A stretch of DNA of 64,000 nt from Falcatimonas sp. MSJ-15 (GCF_018918265.1 NZ_JAHLQC010000007.1:1-64000), one strand, 5' to 3'. Positions 1 through 8,475 are shown, counted from the stretch's first letter. Translations and numbers: made by a program. The notes: generated by a model from the sequence alone, not told the origin.

Positions 1-49
1 CCGTAACTTTGAGAATTTTAGAAATAGAATTTTGCTATCAACGACTTAG
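1..49 (+). CDS. ISL3-family transposase, C-terminal end only
   Basis: Codons from base 2 read RNFENFRNRILLSTT followed by TAG at 47-49. The pattern RNFENFRNRILL is typical of the last residues of ISL3 transposases (DDE type, DUF4372/ISL3 group). The call is strengthened by the ISL3-like terminal repeat about 55 bp further on and by a hairpin between the stop and the IS end. Only 15 codons are present, so the state of the upstream gene is unknown. Confidence 0.65.
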   Translation, partial: RNFENFRNRILLSTT

Positions 50-59
50 TTATATTAAA

Positions 60-87
60 GAAACCTGATGCTTATGCACCAGGTTTC
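60..87 (+). terminator. Hairpin after the transposase stop
   Basis: GAAACCTG and CAGGTTTC form 8-bp perfect arms around a 12-nt loop, 10 bp after the transposase stop codon. There is no good U-tract, so termination is inferred from position only. Confidence 0.45.
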
Positions 88-127
88 CAATATGGGATTT
101 TACCCCCGCTCTTGACAAAGAGCCATT

Positions 128-209
128 AAAAAACTCCTCATCGATAAACAGTATACCAACATTAGAAATCTAAAATCATTGGTATCTGTATGTCGATGGG
201 GAGTTTTTG
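128..209 (-). terminator. Long stem-loop downstream of the metalloprotease gene
   Basis: An imperfect inverted repeat with arms of about 30 bp: ACTCCTCATCGA near 133-144 pairs with TCGATGGGGAGT at 193-204, and inner CAG/TACCAA segments also pair. On the minus strand the stem ends in GGAGTTTTTT, so it can act as an intrinsic terminator for the gene at 320-2359. It starts right after the proposed IS target duplication, so it may predate the insertion. Confidence 0.5.
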
Positions 210-253
210 GTTAACCGTATCTGAATGATTAATCGTAATTATTCTTCAAATAG

Positions 254-327
254 CATTAATTATTCTTAGTTAATATTAATTACTCTTAGTTAACATTAAT
301 TACTCTTAGTTAACATTAATTACTCTT
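254..327. repeat. 20-bp tandem repeat, 3.7 copies, over a stop codon
   Basis: Units at 254-273, 274-293, 294-313 and 314-327 follow cattaattactcttagttaa, with one or two changes in the first two units. The last partial copy includes the stop codon (320-322) and final codons of the minus-strand protease gene. The array therefore looks like repeated duplication of that gene's 3' end into its trailer. Each full unit keeps a TAA in the same place, so copy changes would leave the protein unaltered. Confidence 0.85.
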
Positions 328-2359
328 CAACATATATCTCGAATAGGTTAAGTCCATTATTCTGTGAGTATATAGTAAGTTGTCCGGCATTACCAGTATA
401 ATTAAAAGTCTCAGAAGAACCGGAAGCTGTAAAATGTAATGTATTAATTATGGTACCACTTGCATCACATATACATAATGTTCTCTCTGCAGCACCTGAA
501 CTTGCAGCTGTAATAGTGATAGTTGATGGACCTGATACATCGAATGATACAGAACGTGAGTTAATATCACCAGTTCCATTAAGTGCAAGAGCAGTAGCAT
601 AAGTTGTATCACCAATGTTCTTATTAAGGTGCTTAACAGTAAGATATTCAGAAGAAGATGCATTAAGTGTTAAACCATCTATCTCTGTAGTCTCTTTAAT
701 CTTCTTATATGAAGCAAAAGCATCTGTATCAAATGTCCATATAGATGGATCATAACTTCCCTCATCATCAGAAGAACTTTCGTCACTCATTGATTCATCA
801 TTATTAGAATCAGAACTGCTATCATTATCTGATTCCGATGTCTCAGGAATAATTACTTCGCTTGAAGATTCATTGTATTCTTCGGAAGAATCTTCAGATG
901 GTATTGTTGAACCATCGTAACCGAATAACTGCCACTGAATAATACCGGTTGAATATGTATCATTAGAAGTCATACTTAATCTTACAGCTTTAGCAGATAC
1001 AGGCTTGAAGTTGGCAGTATTAAAAGTATCTTTTTCTGTATCAACAGTTGCAAGTGAAACCCAGTTGCCTTTTGCATCCTGATATTGAAGTTCGGCAGAT
1101 GAAGGAAGATCAATACCTGCACCATCATAGAACCAATATACACTTGTGCCGCTTATAGTATACTCTTCATCGAATGTATACTGAACCCATTGAGTTCCGG
1201 TATAAGGCCAGTTACCATATACAAGACTTCCACGATCTTCAGATGAAGTTGGTGTATATCCATTATTAAGAGCATCCATAGTCTCCCAAGGTGAGCAGTA
1301 TGAACTTGAAGTTGTTGCAAGTCCTGCAATATTAGTAAAATCAGAATTAGTTTGGTTAGAATTATCTGTAGTATCCTCAGAAGAACTGCTTTCTTCGTAA
1401 GTAGTGTCATTATCAGAAGAATTAGTATCATTGATGTTAAAACGTCCACTTTCTGATTTGATCTGTGACCATATATATCTTAACATCCAGCCGTCCCAGT
1501 CAGTAAGAGTCTGTGAATTGCCTGCCCACATGATAGTACTGTCAGGAAATCCCATAGGTGGTCTGTCATCTTCTTCATAAAAATCAGGAAGACCAAAGCC
1601 ATGTCCTATCTCATGTTCTATAACATGTGCTTCATCATCATTAAGACATTGAAGAATATACTGGTCAGAAACTCGTTGTCCCCAGTCACCTCCGGCACCA
1701 CCTTCGAATCCACTTGTACCCCACAGATACATATCAAATCTGTTAGAATAATCACCGTCATAAGAATATGAACTGTCAGAAAAATGTTCTGCTCGTGACA
1801 GAGTAGAAGGTGCACAAGGAAGAAGTTCTGGTATATTCTGATTAGATTCATATAATCCATCAGTAATAGTATCAGTATAGATAATCTCATCAGGCTGAGG
1901 ATCTTCAATAATAGCTTCATTATTAACAGCCCATCCGGTTATATTCACATCTATACTGTCATAAGGCCATTCGTCATATCCTGCAAGATAATTATTCCAA
2001 TTGTTGATCTGACGATTTAACATCTCTTTTATCTGTTGTCTTACAGATAGTGTAAGAGGTTCATCAGATTGCCATCGTATTACATAGTTAAGTGATCCAT
2101 TACCTGCGAATATCTGATCGAATATAAGATTACGTCTAGAAATAGAATCTTCAACGAGAATTCTGTTATTATATACCCATTCAATTGAATCTTTATATTC
2201 AGAAGGCATATCAGAAAGTGTTATATTCTGGCTGCTTGCAGCAAATATATTATTAGTATCAAAAAAAGTTGTCAAAGCAACATGACCAACGACAGCAGTT
2301 ACAGCAAGTGATACAGCAACTGTTCCTGATATAAGAATGCCTTTAAATTTTTTACTCAT
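320..2359 (-). CDS. Secreted metzincin-type metalloprotease with discoidin-like and C-terminal carbohydrate-binding-like domains
   Basis: The 679-aa protein has an N-terminal signal peptide (residues 1-41, Lys-rich then hydrophobic). The zinc-protease motif HEIGHGFGLPD lies at about 249-259, giving the metzincin signature HExxHxxGxxD, with a possible Met-turn in STIMWAG at 275-280. A Ser/Asp/Asn-rich linker (about 310-340) leads to a discoidin/F5-8-type region (about 345-482). A second acidic Ser-rich linker (about 485-537) is followed by a C-terminal beta domain (about 540-679) resembling modules found on Lachnospiraceae pectin enzymes. It is likely exported and may act on surface or plant-associated protein. 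The substrate is unknown. The gene faces away from the next one. Confidence 0.75.
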   Translation of the reverse strand: MSKKFKGILISGTVAVSLAVTAVVGHVALTTFFDTNNIFAASSQNITLSDMPSEYKDSIEWVYNNRILVEDSISRRNLIFDQIFAGNGSLNYVIRWQSDEPLTLSVRQQIKEMLNRQINNWNNYLAGYDEWPYDSIDVNITGWAVNNEAIIEDPQPDEIIYTDTITDGLYESNQNIPELLPCAPSTLSRAEHFSDSSYSYDGDYSNRFDMYLWGTSGFEGGAGGDWGQRVSDQYILQCLNDDEAHVIEHEIGHGFGLPDFYEEDDRPPMGFPDSTIMWAGNSQTLTDWDGWMLRYIWSQIKSESGRFNINDTNSSDNDTTYEESSSSEDTTDNSNQTNSDFTNIAGLATTSSSYCSPWETMDALNNGYTPTSSEDRGSLVYGNWPYTGTQWVQYTFDEEYTISGTSVYWFYDGAGIDLPSSAELQYQDAKGNWVSLATVDTEKDTFNTANFKPVSAKAVRLSMTSNDTYSTGIIQWQLFGYDGSTIPSEDSSEEYNESSSEVIIPETSESDNDSSSDSNNDESMSDESSSDDEGSYDPSIWTFDTDAFASYKKIKETTEIDGLTLNASSSEYLTVKHLNKNIGDTTYATALALNGTGDINSRSVSFDVSGPSTITITAASSGAAERTLCICDASGTIINTLHFTASGSSETFNYTGNAGQLTIYSQNNGLNLFEIYVEE

Positions 2360-2617
2360 AAAAATGTCTCTCTTTCTAAAAACTTTGTAGTCTATATATA
2401 TCCTGATAATGCGATATCTGATTACGATATTAGGATATATTTGTATTCTTTAAATCATTTTATAATAGGTCGAAAGTCTTCTCAATGGTATAAAAGTATT
2501 ATTAAATTAGCGGGCATAGTACCAAAGTCACAAAAATAGTATCCTGATATGATAGTCACATATTGAATATGCTTTCAATATAATAATGTAACAATAAAAT
2601 AAAATGGAGGATTAATA

Positions 2618-3622
2618 ATGTCAGGAAAATTAAAGGATGCAAAAGATAAAATATTAGGCAAAGATAGCAGCATGAGTGATAAAAATAACAAAGAGTCTTC
2701 AGATATAAAAGATATGGAGATTGAATCTTTGGCATGTGGTGGATGTGGCTGTGGTAATAATGGCAGGTGTCCGGTTAGAATATTTGGTACAGTTGACTTG
2801 GCACCTGGAAGTGAAGTGGGATTAAGCTATGGCAGTTTTGTTAATCTTGTACCGGGAACTACAATAGGGCTTACACCTGGAAGCACAGTGAGTCTAGATC
2901 CTAACACAACAGTATACCTTAATCCGGATGCAACAGTAGGCCTCACACCCGGAACAACAGTAGGAGTAACAGGAACAGTAGGACTTAATACAGGAACAAC
3001 AGTAGGCCTCACACCCGGAACAACAGTAGGACTTAATACAGGAACAACAGTAGGCCTCACACCCGGAACGACAGTAGGAGTAACAGGAACAGTAGGACTT
3101 AATACAGGAACAACAGTAGGCCTCACACCTGGAACAACAGTAGGAGTAACAGGAACAGTGGGACTCACACCAGGGACAACAGTAGGGATTACACCTAACA
3201 GTGTGGTTACAACAGCTAATAATTTTAGCACAACAGATATATTTACACCGACAGCGACACCTCTTACTCCATATACAATAACAGCAGATGGAACATATTA
3301 TTCACAGCCATTTGATGTAAGTAATTATAAAGATTATACATGGTATATAGAGAATGCTACACAGAGTGATGCAGGTATAACAGTGTCACCACAGTTTGCA
3401 CCAGTTAATACAACAGGTGTAATCTGGACTCCGGTCTATGTGCCGGAACCTTCAATAGATGGAACAGCAGCACAGACAACAGTTAATGTAGCACCTGGAA
3501 CAGCAGCAGTACTTGGCGGTGGCAAACAGATACAATATACAAGACTTGCGATAACAGTAACAGGTCTTACTGCAGGTCAGAGTATTGTTGTAAGAGGAAG
3601 TATACAGGGAAGCCAATATTAG
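2618..3622 (+). CDS. Repeat-stalk protein with N-terminal Cys cluster and DUF6385-like C-terminal domain
   Basis: The 334-aa protein has no signal peptide. It begins with a charged segment (1-38), then a Cys-rich patch LACGGCGCGNNGRC (38-51). A stalk of about 17 near-perfect 8-residue units of the form TVGLTPGT follows (about 57-198), with occasional 6-residue units TVGVTG. The C-terminal domain (about 205-334) is beta-rich and ends YTRLAITVTGLTAGQSIVVRG, which I associate with DUF6385-type domains of Clostridia. The regular V-x-L-x-P-G pattern suggests a beta-solenoid or fibre. A role in a spore or cell-surface appendage is only a guess, based on the lack of a signal peptide and the Cys patch. 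It has a good RBS (TGGAGGA) and sits alone between two minus-strand genes. Confidence 0.6.
   Translation: MSGKLKDAKDKILGKDSSMSDKNNKESSDIKDMEIESLACGGCGCGNNGRCPVRIFGTVDLAPGSEVGLSYGSFVNLVPGTTIGLTPGSTVSLDPNTTVYLNPDATVGLTPGTTVGVTGTVGLNTGTTVGLTPGTTVGLNTGTTVGLTPGTTVGVTGTVGLNTGTTVGLTPGTTVGVTGTVGLTPGTTVGITPNSVVTTANNFSTTDIFTPTATPLTPYTITADGTYYSQPFDVSNYKDYTWYIENATQSDAGITVSPQFAPVNTTGVIWTPVYVPEPSIDGTAAQTTVNVAPGTAAVLGGGKQIQYTRLAITVTGLTAGQSIVVRGSIQGSQY
2786..3204 (+). repeat. In-frame 24-bp coding repeats
   Basis: The DNA encoding the 8-residue repeats contains long stretches of near-identical units such as ggaacaacagtaggcctcac, repeated with the alternatives acttaatacagg and gtaacaggaaca. The units at 2940-3190 are nearly identical at the nucleotide level, which indicates recent expansion or gene conversion. 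All units are multiples of 6 or 8 codons, so length changes keep the frame. Confidence 0.85.
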
Positions 3623-3703
3623 AATAGGGATATAATAATTACCTGCAATACCATAATTAACCACTAATTGAGCTAAGCCAATACTAGAACAGTGATATAA
3701 TAA
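3612..3703. repeat. Direct duplication of the 3' end of the repeat-stalk gene
   Basis: The segment 3612-3640, starting with the last codons and stop (gccaatattagaata), recurs at 3676-3703 with three changes (gccaatactagaaca). The ends share gatataataat. The second copy is non-coding trailer. Confidence 0.75.
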
Positions 3704-3714
3704 TGAATATTTAG

Positions 3715-3760
3715 ATACTTGCACCTATTTTTTATACAAAGTAGGTGTAAGTATTTTTAT
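3715..3760. terminator. Bidirectional terminator between convergent genes
   Basis: ATACTTGCACCTA (3715-3727) pairs with TAGGTGTAAGTAT (3742-3754) with a single mismatch. T-runs occur on both sides, so it can end both the plus-strand repeat-stalk gene and the minus-strand pucR-type gene. Confidence 0.8.
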
Positions 3761-3813
3761 CTGTGATAATTGAATTATTTATAGTGTATCATTTCATTTA
3801 CAAGAATCTTTCA

Positions 3814-4992
3814 TCATGCTTGAGTGGATATATCATACAGCTCATAGTATCTGATAATAATGAAGATTTCTTCGTAAAATGAAGAATCATCAACAATATC
3901 ATTAAGCAGTTCTTTAACTTTTTTGATTCTGTATCTTACAGTATTAGGATGTTGGAATAGTGTTTTTGCAGTTATATTAATCTCTCCATTATTATTGACA
4001 TAAGCTATAAGTGTATCAAGAAGAGAAGAAGAATATTGATTGTCATATTCAGTAATTATATTAATTATCTTATTATAGAGTATCTTAAAGCTTTCATTAG
4101 TATTATAAGCAAATATATACTTATAAAAACCACAATTATCATAATACATATATTGAATATCTTTATTATGACAGATCATATTGGCATTTACAGATTCAGT
4201 TATACAGAGATTAAGCTCTGAAAGAGAAGAATGAATACTACTTATGCCTATATGAAAAAGTTCAGGATTGATATCAAGCTTTTTAAGGATGTTAAGAAAT
4301 ATACCAGCACAGTCTCTAATAGTTTCCTCATTCTTAAAAGAGTATATTAATACCATGCCATTTTTATACTTGACATAAGAATAATTGTAGGATGATAATT
4401 GCTGATATTTTTTATATAAAAGCCTGTTAAAACAAGATATAACCCAATTATAGTCTTTGGTGAGTTCTTTTTTTGTAATATAAGCAGATACAATATTATT
4501 ACTAAAATGTGGATTAATCTCATAAGCTGTATGCTCAACAGTATGTTTAGACGGTGTTGTATTAATGATACTGTTAAGATGTTCTTCTGCAATAAGATAT
4601 TGCTGCTTGCCTTTTAGAAGATCATTAACGCATACAATAAGATCTTCCATATATGCGTTATTAAAAGTAAAGACAGGTATGTTTGAAGCATTGCACATAT
4701 TAATAACATCATCAGGGATTGTATCGAAGAATATAGTCTTAACAGCTATTGCAGCAACATTAAGTTCTACAAGATGATGAAATGCTTCACGAATAAGAGA
4801 TTCGTTATCTTTTGCAAAAAAGAGTGATGAGATAACAAAGTCACCCTCACAAAATCCGGCATAGTTGTTAATAATGCTCTCGTATTCAAGAATAACAATA
4901 TTACCTACATCTTTTGAAAGTCCATCATTTTTATTAATAAGTCTGAAGTTTGAAAAAAGATCAAGATTAAGGATCTCATTAACTTTAACCAT
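3814..4992 (-). CDS. PucR-family transcriptional regulator
   Basis: About 392 aa. The N-terminal region (1-125) matches the PucR purine-catabolism regulator-like domain, with text such as GDFVISSLFFAKDN and VAAIAVKTIFFDTIPDDVI. The C-terminus carries the PucR helix-turn-helix, NITAKTLFQHPNTVRYRIKKVKELL, near residues 340-365. Members bind DNA and control catabolic genes, often purine or amino-acid use. I chose ATG at 4992 because AGCAAGGTGG lies 6 nt upstream; the GTG at 5001 sits inside that RBS. No target operon is adjacent, so the regulon is unknown. Confidence 0.8.
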   Translation of the reverse strand: MVKVNEILNLDLFSNFRLINKNDGLSKDVGNIVILEYESIINNYAGFCEGDFVISSLFFAKDNESLIREAFHHLVELNVAAIAVKTIFFDTIPDDVINMCNASNIPVFTFNNAYMEDLIVCVNDLLKGKQQYLIAEEHLNSIINTTPSKHTVEHTAYEINPHFSNNIVSAYITKKELTKDYNWVISCFNRLLYKKYQQLSSYNYSYVKYKNGMVLIYSFKNEETIRDCAGIFLNILKKLDINPELFHIGISSIHSSLSELNLCITESVNANMICHNKDIQYMYYDNCGFYKYIFAYNTNESFKILYNKIINIITEYDNQYSSSLLDTLIAYVNNNGEINITAKTLFQHPNTVRYRIKKVKELLNDIVDDSSFYEEIFIIIRYYELYDISTQA

Positions 4993-5062
4993 ATATACCA
5001 CCTTGCTAATTTATAAATTAAAAATAAAAACAGTGTAACACTATTTATTATAAAAGTAAAGG

Positions 5063-5100
5063 TCAACTCTCCACCACCTAAAGGTAGTAGTTTTCTGCCT
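5063..5100. repeat. Hairpin resembling an IS200/IS605 end remnant
   Basis: CCACCACCTAAAGGTAGTAG forms a short palindrome around TAAA. The segment aligns with the reverse complement of 59245-59285, sharing CACCTAAAGGTAGT and flanking positions. Such CCCACTACC/GGTAGTGGG hairpins are typical of ends of IS200/IS605-type elements. No tnpA or tnpB gene is nearby, so this would be a relic. The 5002-5386 intergenic region otherwise holds only the start-stop unit below and AT-rich sequence. Confidence 0.4.
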
Positions 5101-5267
5101 ATGACAAACGAAAGAATTTTATATATGAAAATGGTTCTATGAGCAACCTTTATGAAAAAGCTGAACATAAGATTGATAGCTGTGATAGATTATAGATAAG
5201 AGACTATATCACGAATTAGAAAATTGTAATATAATATATAGTACTAAAAAATTCGATGTATATAAGT

Positions 5268-5284
5268 AGGAGGATATTATGTAA
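5268..5284 (+). other. Perfect Shine-Dalgarno followed by a start-stop (ATG TAA)
   Basis: AGGAGG at 5268-5273 is placed 5 nt before ATG at 5279-5281, which is followed at once by TAA. The next gene begins about 100 bp later. It could be the remains of a gene start or a minimal regulatory ORF that parks ribosomes in the leader of the EAL gene. A possible -10 (TATAAT-like, near 5229-5236) lies upstream. Confidence 0.4.
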
Positions 5285-5386
5285 ATTTGAAGAGTGCAAT
5301 AAAACATCTTCAAAGATTGATATGATGAAGAAAATTATGATAAAGAGAACTATGATAGAGAGAATGTTCCATGTTGGAGGTAAGTT

Positions 5387-7297
5387 ATGAAGTATATTAT
5401 ACATTATGATATAGCGGCATTGATTGTATTTATATCGATAGGAATAGGATATTATATGTCGCAGAAGTTCCCGTCAAGGCAGGCTAAGAGATATGAGAAG
5501 CTTCTTGTAGTATCTGCAGTGTCAGTTGTTCTTGATCTTATTACAGTACAGTGCATTGCATACGCAGCTGTAGTACCTGTATGGTTTAATTATATTATAA
5601 ACATACTTTTTTATCTTACATTTAATAGTGTACCACTTTTATATTGTCTCTATATAAAAGAGATAGTTGATGGCAAACAGACAAAGAGTGGATTTGAACC
5701 AATGATAATACCATATATATGTATTGCTTTAATGATTGCGACTAATGGTATTCACAAGCAGGTATTTTATTTTGATGCAGAGCATAACTATTGCCATGGT
5801 TATGGATATTATGTTGTATATGTAGTTACATTCGTATATCTTATACTTAGCCTTGTGTTAACGATTCGTAACAGAAAAAAATTAATAGCGATACAGAAGA
5901 TAGCAACAATAATATATAATATATCTTCTATATGTGTTGTATTATTACAATGTATATATGATAACCTGCTTATATCAGAATTTGCAGTTGCCATATCGGT
6001 TCTTCTTATGTATATGACTTTACAGAATCCACTTGAATTCTCTGATGCGAGAACGGGAACATTTAACAGAGAAGCATTTACAAAGGCTGTAACTGAGAGA
6101 ATGTTTGGAAGAAAAAGACAGACAATAATAGGTGTACAGCTTGAAGGAACACAGAAGATAAGAGAATTTATGGATAGTAGTAATGAACTTAAGATATTAG
6201 ATGAATTCGGAAAGTTCCTTAAGGATATTGCAGGATATAAGCGAGTATACAAGATTGCAGATGTGCAGTTTGCAATAGTTGTTGAGAAAGATGTTGAAGA
6301 TATAAAAAATGCAATACTAAGATGGGTAGATGCACCATTTGAGATAGATGATCTTAAGATTAATCTGTGGGTAAGCCTGTGCATTGTTGAAAATACCAAA
6401 AAAGCTGAGCAAAATGGAGACTTTTTAAAACTTATGGATTACTGGGGTGCAAGAGAGAGCAACATAGAAGCAAGCAGGATTATAGATAATGATAAATCAG
6501 TACTTGAAGAGATAGAGTATGAATATAAGTTAAAACATGTACTTGAAAAATCTATCTCAGAGCAGTCATTTGAAGTATATTATCAACCTATATATGATTG
6601 GAAGAATAAAAAATTTGCGGTTGTAGAAGCACTTGCTAGAATGTATGATAAGAATATGGGCTTTATCTCACCGGATGAATTCATAATAATGGCAGAGAAG
6701 AGTGGACAGATTATTAAGATTGGTGAGATGATATTAAGAAAAGTATGCTCAATGATAAAAGAAGATAATCCTATGCAGTATGGAGTTGAGAAGATACATA
6801 TTAATCTGTCAGTAATTCAATGTATGCAGGAGAATCTTGCAAAAGACTTTACAAAGATAATTGACAGCTACAATATCTCACATGACAATATATGTTTCGA
6901 GATAACAGAGACAATATCTTCTGATATGACAGACAGTATTAAGAAGAATCTGGATTATTTTATTAATAATGGTTTTGAGATGTCTATGGATGATTATGGA
7001 ACAGGTTATACTAATATAATGAGTATAGCTAATTACCGCTATAACAGTGTTAAGATGGATAAGAGTATGGTATGGACTTCGATGGAGAGCGATACAGTTA
7101 GAGTACTTCTTGAACAAAGCATATCTATGTTCAAGATGCTTGATAAGAAAATTGTAGCGGAAGGTGTTGAGACAAAAGAACAGATAGAGATGCTAAAGCA
7201 ATTTGGATGTGATTATTTTCAGGGATATTATTATTCAAAACCACTTAAGAGAGAAGATTACATATCATTTATGAAAAAATATGGAAATGTAAAATGA
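5387..7297 (+). CDS. Membrane c-di-GMP phosphodiesterase (degenerate GGDEF, intact EAL)
   Basis: The 636-aa protein has six or seven hydrophobic segments in the first ~215 residues. A GGDEF-like domain (about 220-360) follows in which the signature is replaced by ADVQF, so cyclase activity is not expected. The C-terminal EAL domain (about 385-636) keeps the known motifs: EALAR (E414), INLSV, FEITET, MDDYGTGYT, KMDKS, VAEGVET and QGYYYSKP. It should hydrolyse c-di-GMP to pGpG. The start has TTGGAGG upstream. Its last codons are duplicated just after the stop (7271-7293 and 7294-7317). Monocistronic by context. Confidence 0.9.
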   Translation: MKYIIHYDIAALIVFISIGIGYYMSQKFPSRQAKRYEKLLVVSAVSVVLDLITVQCIAYAAVVPVWFNYIINILFYLTFNSVPLLYCLYIKEIVDGKQTKSGFEPMIIPYICIALMIATNGIHKQVFYFDAEHNYCHGYGYYVVYVVTFVYLILSLVLTIRNRKKLIAIQKIATIIYNISSICVVLLQCIYDNLLISEFAVAISVLLMYMTLQNPLEFSDARTGTFNREAFTKAVTERMFGRKRQTIIGVQLEGTQKIREFMDSSNELKILDEFGKFLKDIAGYKRVYKIADVQFAIVVEKDVEDIKNAILRWVDAPFEIDDLKINLWVSLCIVENTKKAEQNGDFLKLMDYWGARESNIEASRIIDNDKSVLEEIEYEYKLKHVLEKSISEQSFEVYYQPIYDWKNKKFAVVEALARMYDKNMGFISPDEFIIMAEKSGQIIKIGEMILRKVCSMIKEDNPMQYGVEKIHINLSVIQCMQENLAKDFTKIIDSYNISHDNICFEITETISSDMTDSIKKNLDYFINNGFEMSMDDYGTGYTNIMSIANYRYNSVKMDKSMVWTSMESDTVRVLLEQSISMFKMLDKKIVAEGVETKEQIEMLKQFGCDYFQGYYYSKPLKREDYISFMKKYGNVK

Positions 7298-7322
7298 AAA
7301 AAATATGGAAATATAAAAGAGG

Positions 7323-7351
7323 TTGACAAAAATTAAAAAATGATGTAAAAT
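7323..7351 (+). promoter_or_regulatory. Sigma-A promoter of the aldolase-like gene
   Basis: TTGACA at 7323-7328, a 17-bp spacer and TAAAAT at 7346-7351 give a near-consensus promoter about 70 bp before the start codon of the gene at 7419. Confidence 0.85.
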
Positions 7352-7367
7352 TAATGTACTTTATAGG

Positions 7368-7388
7368 TTTAAAGCGTAACACTTTAAA
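7368..7388 (+). promoter_or_regulatory. Inverted repeat in the 5' leader, possible operator
   Basis: TTTAAAG (7368-7374) and CTTTAAA (7382-7388) form 7-bp perfect arms with a 7-nt spacer, just downstream of the promoter at 7323-7351. It could be an operator or a small leader hairpin. No candidate binding protein can be named. Confidence 0.35.
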
Positions 7389-7418
7389 GCAGATTTTAAA
7401 AACAGGAGGACAAAGATA

Positions 7419-8417
7419 ATGACAATAGATAATCAGAAAAACCAGCGTAATAGAGGAACATTAATTTCATATCGCCCAGATATAAAAGTAGTTGACTGTA
7501 CATTAAGAGATGGAGGATTAGTTAATAACTTTTATTTTGATGATGAATTTGTAAAAGCATTATATAAAGCTAATATAGAAGCTGGTGTTGATTATATGGA
7601 GTTTGGATATAAAGCATCAACAGAATTATTTAATGAAGCAGAATTTGGAAAATGGAAATTCGCAAAAGAAGAAGATATAAGAGCAATAGTTGGTGAGAAT
7701 AATTCACCTCTTAAGATATCAGTTATGGCAGATGTTGGAAGATGCGATTATAAGAAAGACATAATTAATAAGAAAGACAGTGTTATAGATCTTATTCGTG
7801 TTGCTACTTATATTCATCAGATTCCAACAGCAATTGAGATGATTAAGGATGCCAAGAAAAAAGGCTATGAAGTAAGTGTCAATATTATGGCAATCTCTAA
7901 AGTGAATGATGAAGATCTTACTAATGGACTTGAACTTCTTGCTAAGACAGATGTTGATGTGATCTATCTTGTAGACAGTTTTGGAGCTTTTTATCCTGAA
8001 CAGATAAGAAAACTTACAGATAAGTATCTTACAATAGCTGAGAAGACAGGTAAAAAAGTTGGTATTCATGCACATAATAATCAGCAGCTTGCATTTGCTA
8101 ATACTATTGAAGCTGCAGCAGGTGGTGCAAGCTATCTTGATTCAACATTAAGCGGAATGGGAAGAGGTGCAGGCAACTGTTTTACAGAGACATTGTTAGC
8201 ATTCCTTAAGAATCCAAAATATAATCTGATTCCGGTTATGAATCTTGTAGCAGAATATATGCCAAAGATAAAGGCATCAGGTGCTGTATGGGGATATGAT
8301 ATACCATATCTTCTTACTGGTGTATTAAATAGTCATCCTTCATCAGCGATTAAGTTTATCAAAGATAATAGAAATGATTATGCCAAATTTAATCAGGAGA
8401 TACTTGATTTGGAATAA
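7419..8417 (+). CDS. DRE-TIM metallolyase family protein (HMG-CoA lyase/oxovalerate aldolase-like)
   Basis: The 332-aa protein starts its barrel with VVDCTLRDGGLVNNF, the D-x-T-L-R-D-G motif of the DRE-TIM superfamily, and later has GIHAHNNQQLAFAN, which supplies the metal-binding HxH pair. LVDSFGAFYPEQI and GMGRGAGNCFTE are further family motifs. Relatives are HMG-CoA lyase, isopropylmalate synthase and 4-hydroxy-2-oxovalerate aldolase, but it lacks the partner dehydrogenase of the aldolases. Substrate is unknown. RBS is AGGAGG. It has its own promoter and no close partner gene. Confidence 0.75.
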   Translation: MTIDNQKNQRNRGTLISYRPDIKVVDCTLRDGGLVNNFYFDDEFVKALYKANIEAGVDYMEFGYKASTELFNEAEFGKWKFAKEEDIRAIVGENNSPLKISVMADVGRCDYKKDIINKKDSVIDLIRVATYIHQIPTAIEMIKDAKKKGYEVSVNIMAISKVNDEDLTNGLELLAKTDVDVIYLVDSFGAFYPEQIRKLTDKYLTIAEKTGKKVGIHAHNNQQLAFANTIEAAAGGASYLDSTLSGMGRGAGNCFTETLLAFLKNPKYNLIPVMNLVAEYMPKIKASGAVWGYDIPYLLTGVLNSHPSSAIKFIKDNRNDYAKFNQEILDLE

Positions 8418-8441
8418 TTACAAATTTGTTAAAAATAACAG

Positions 8442-8469
8442 TTGACAAATCATTCAAAAGTAATATTAT
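8442..8469 (+). promoter_or_regulatory. Promoter of a short untranslated or leader transcript
   Basis: TTGACA at 8442-8447, a 16-bp spacer and TATTAT at 8464-8469. The only downstream elements before the yitT-type gene are the hairpin terminator at 8581-8607 and a possible 19-codon ORF. Confidence 0.6.
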
Positions 8470-8475
8470 TATACT

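Larger units (their letters stand above)
1..124 (+). mobile_element. Right end of an ISL3-family insertion sequence
   Basis: The reverse strand starting at 124 reads GGCTCTTTGTCAAGAGCGGG. This matches what I know of ISL3-family terminal inverted repeats, which begin GGCTCTTTGTCAA. To its left, bases 2-49 encode a peptide that looks like the extreme C-terminus of an ISL3 transposase. The rest of the element lies before the window. ISL3 elements usually make 8-bp target duplications, so 125-132 (attaaaaa) is the candidate right-hand copy. Whether the IS is complete cannot be seen here. Confidence 0.75.

Noticed and set aside
2827-3231. A repetitive open frame antisense to the 8-residue repeat region
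   Set aside because: It only mirrors the plus-strand coding repeat (VVPGVRPT pattern) and has no RBS or promoter.
5809-6399. A 196-codon open frame on the minus strand inside the EAL gene
   Set aside because: It is Ser/Thr/Ile-rich, lacks an RBS and is fully covered by the well-supported EAL gene, so it is a shadow frame.
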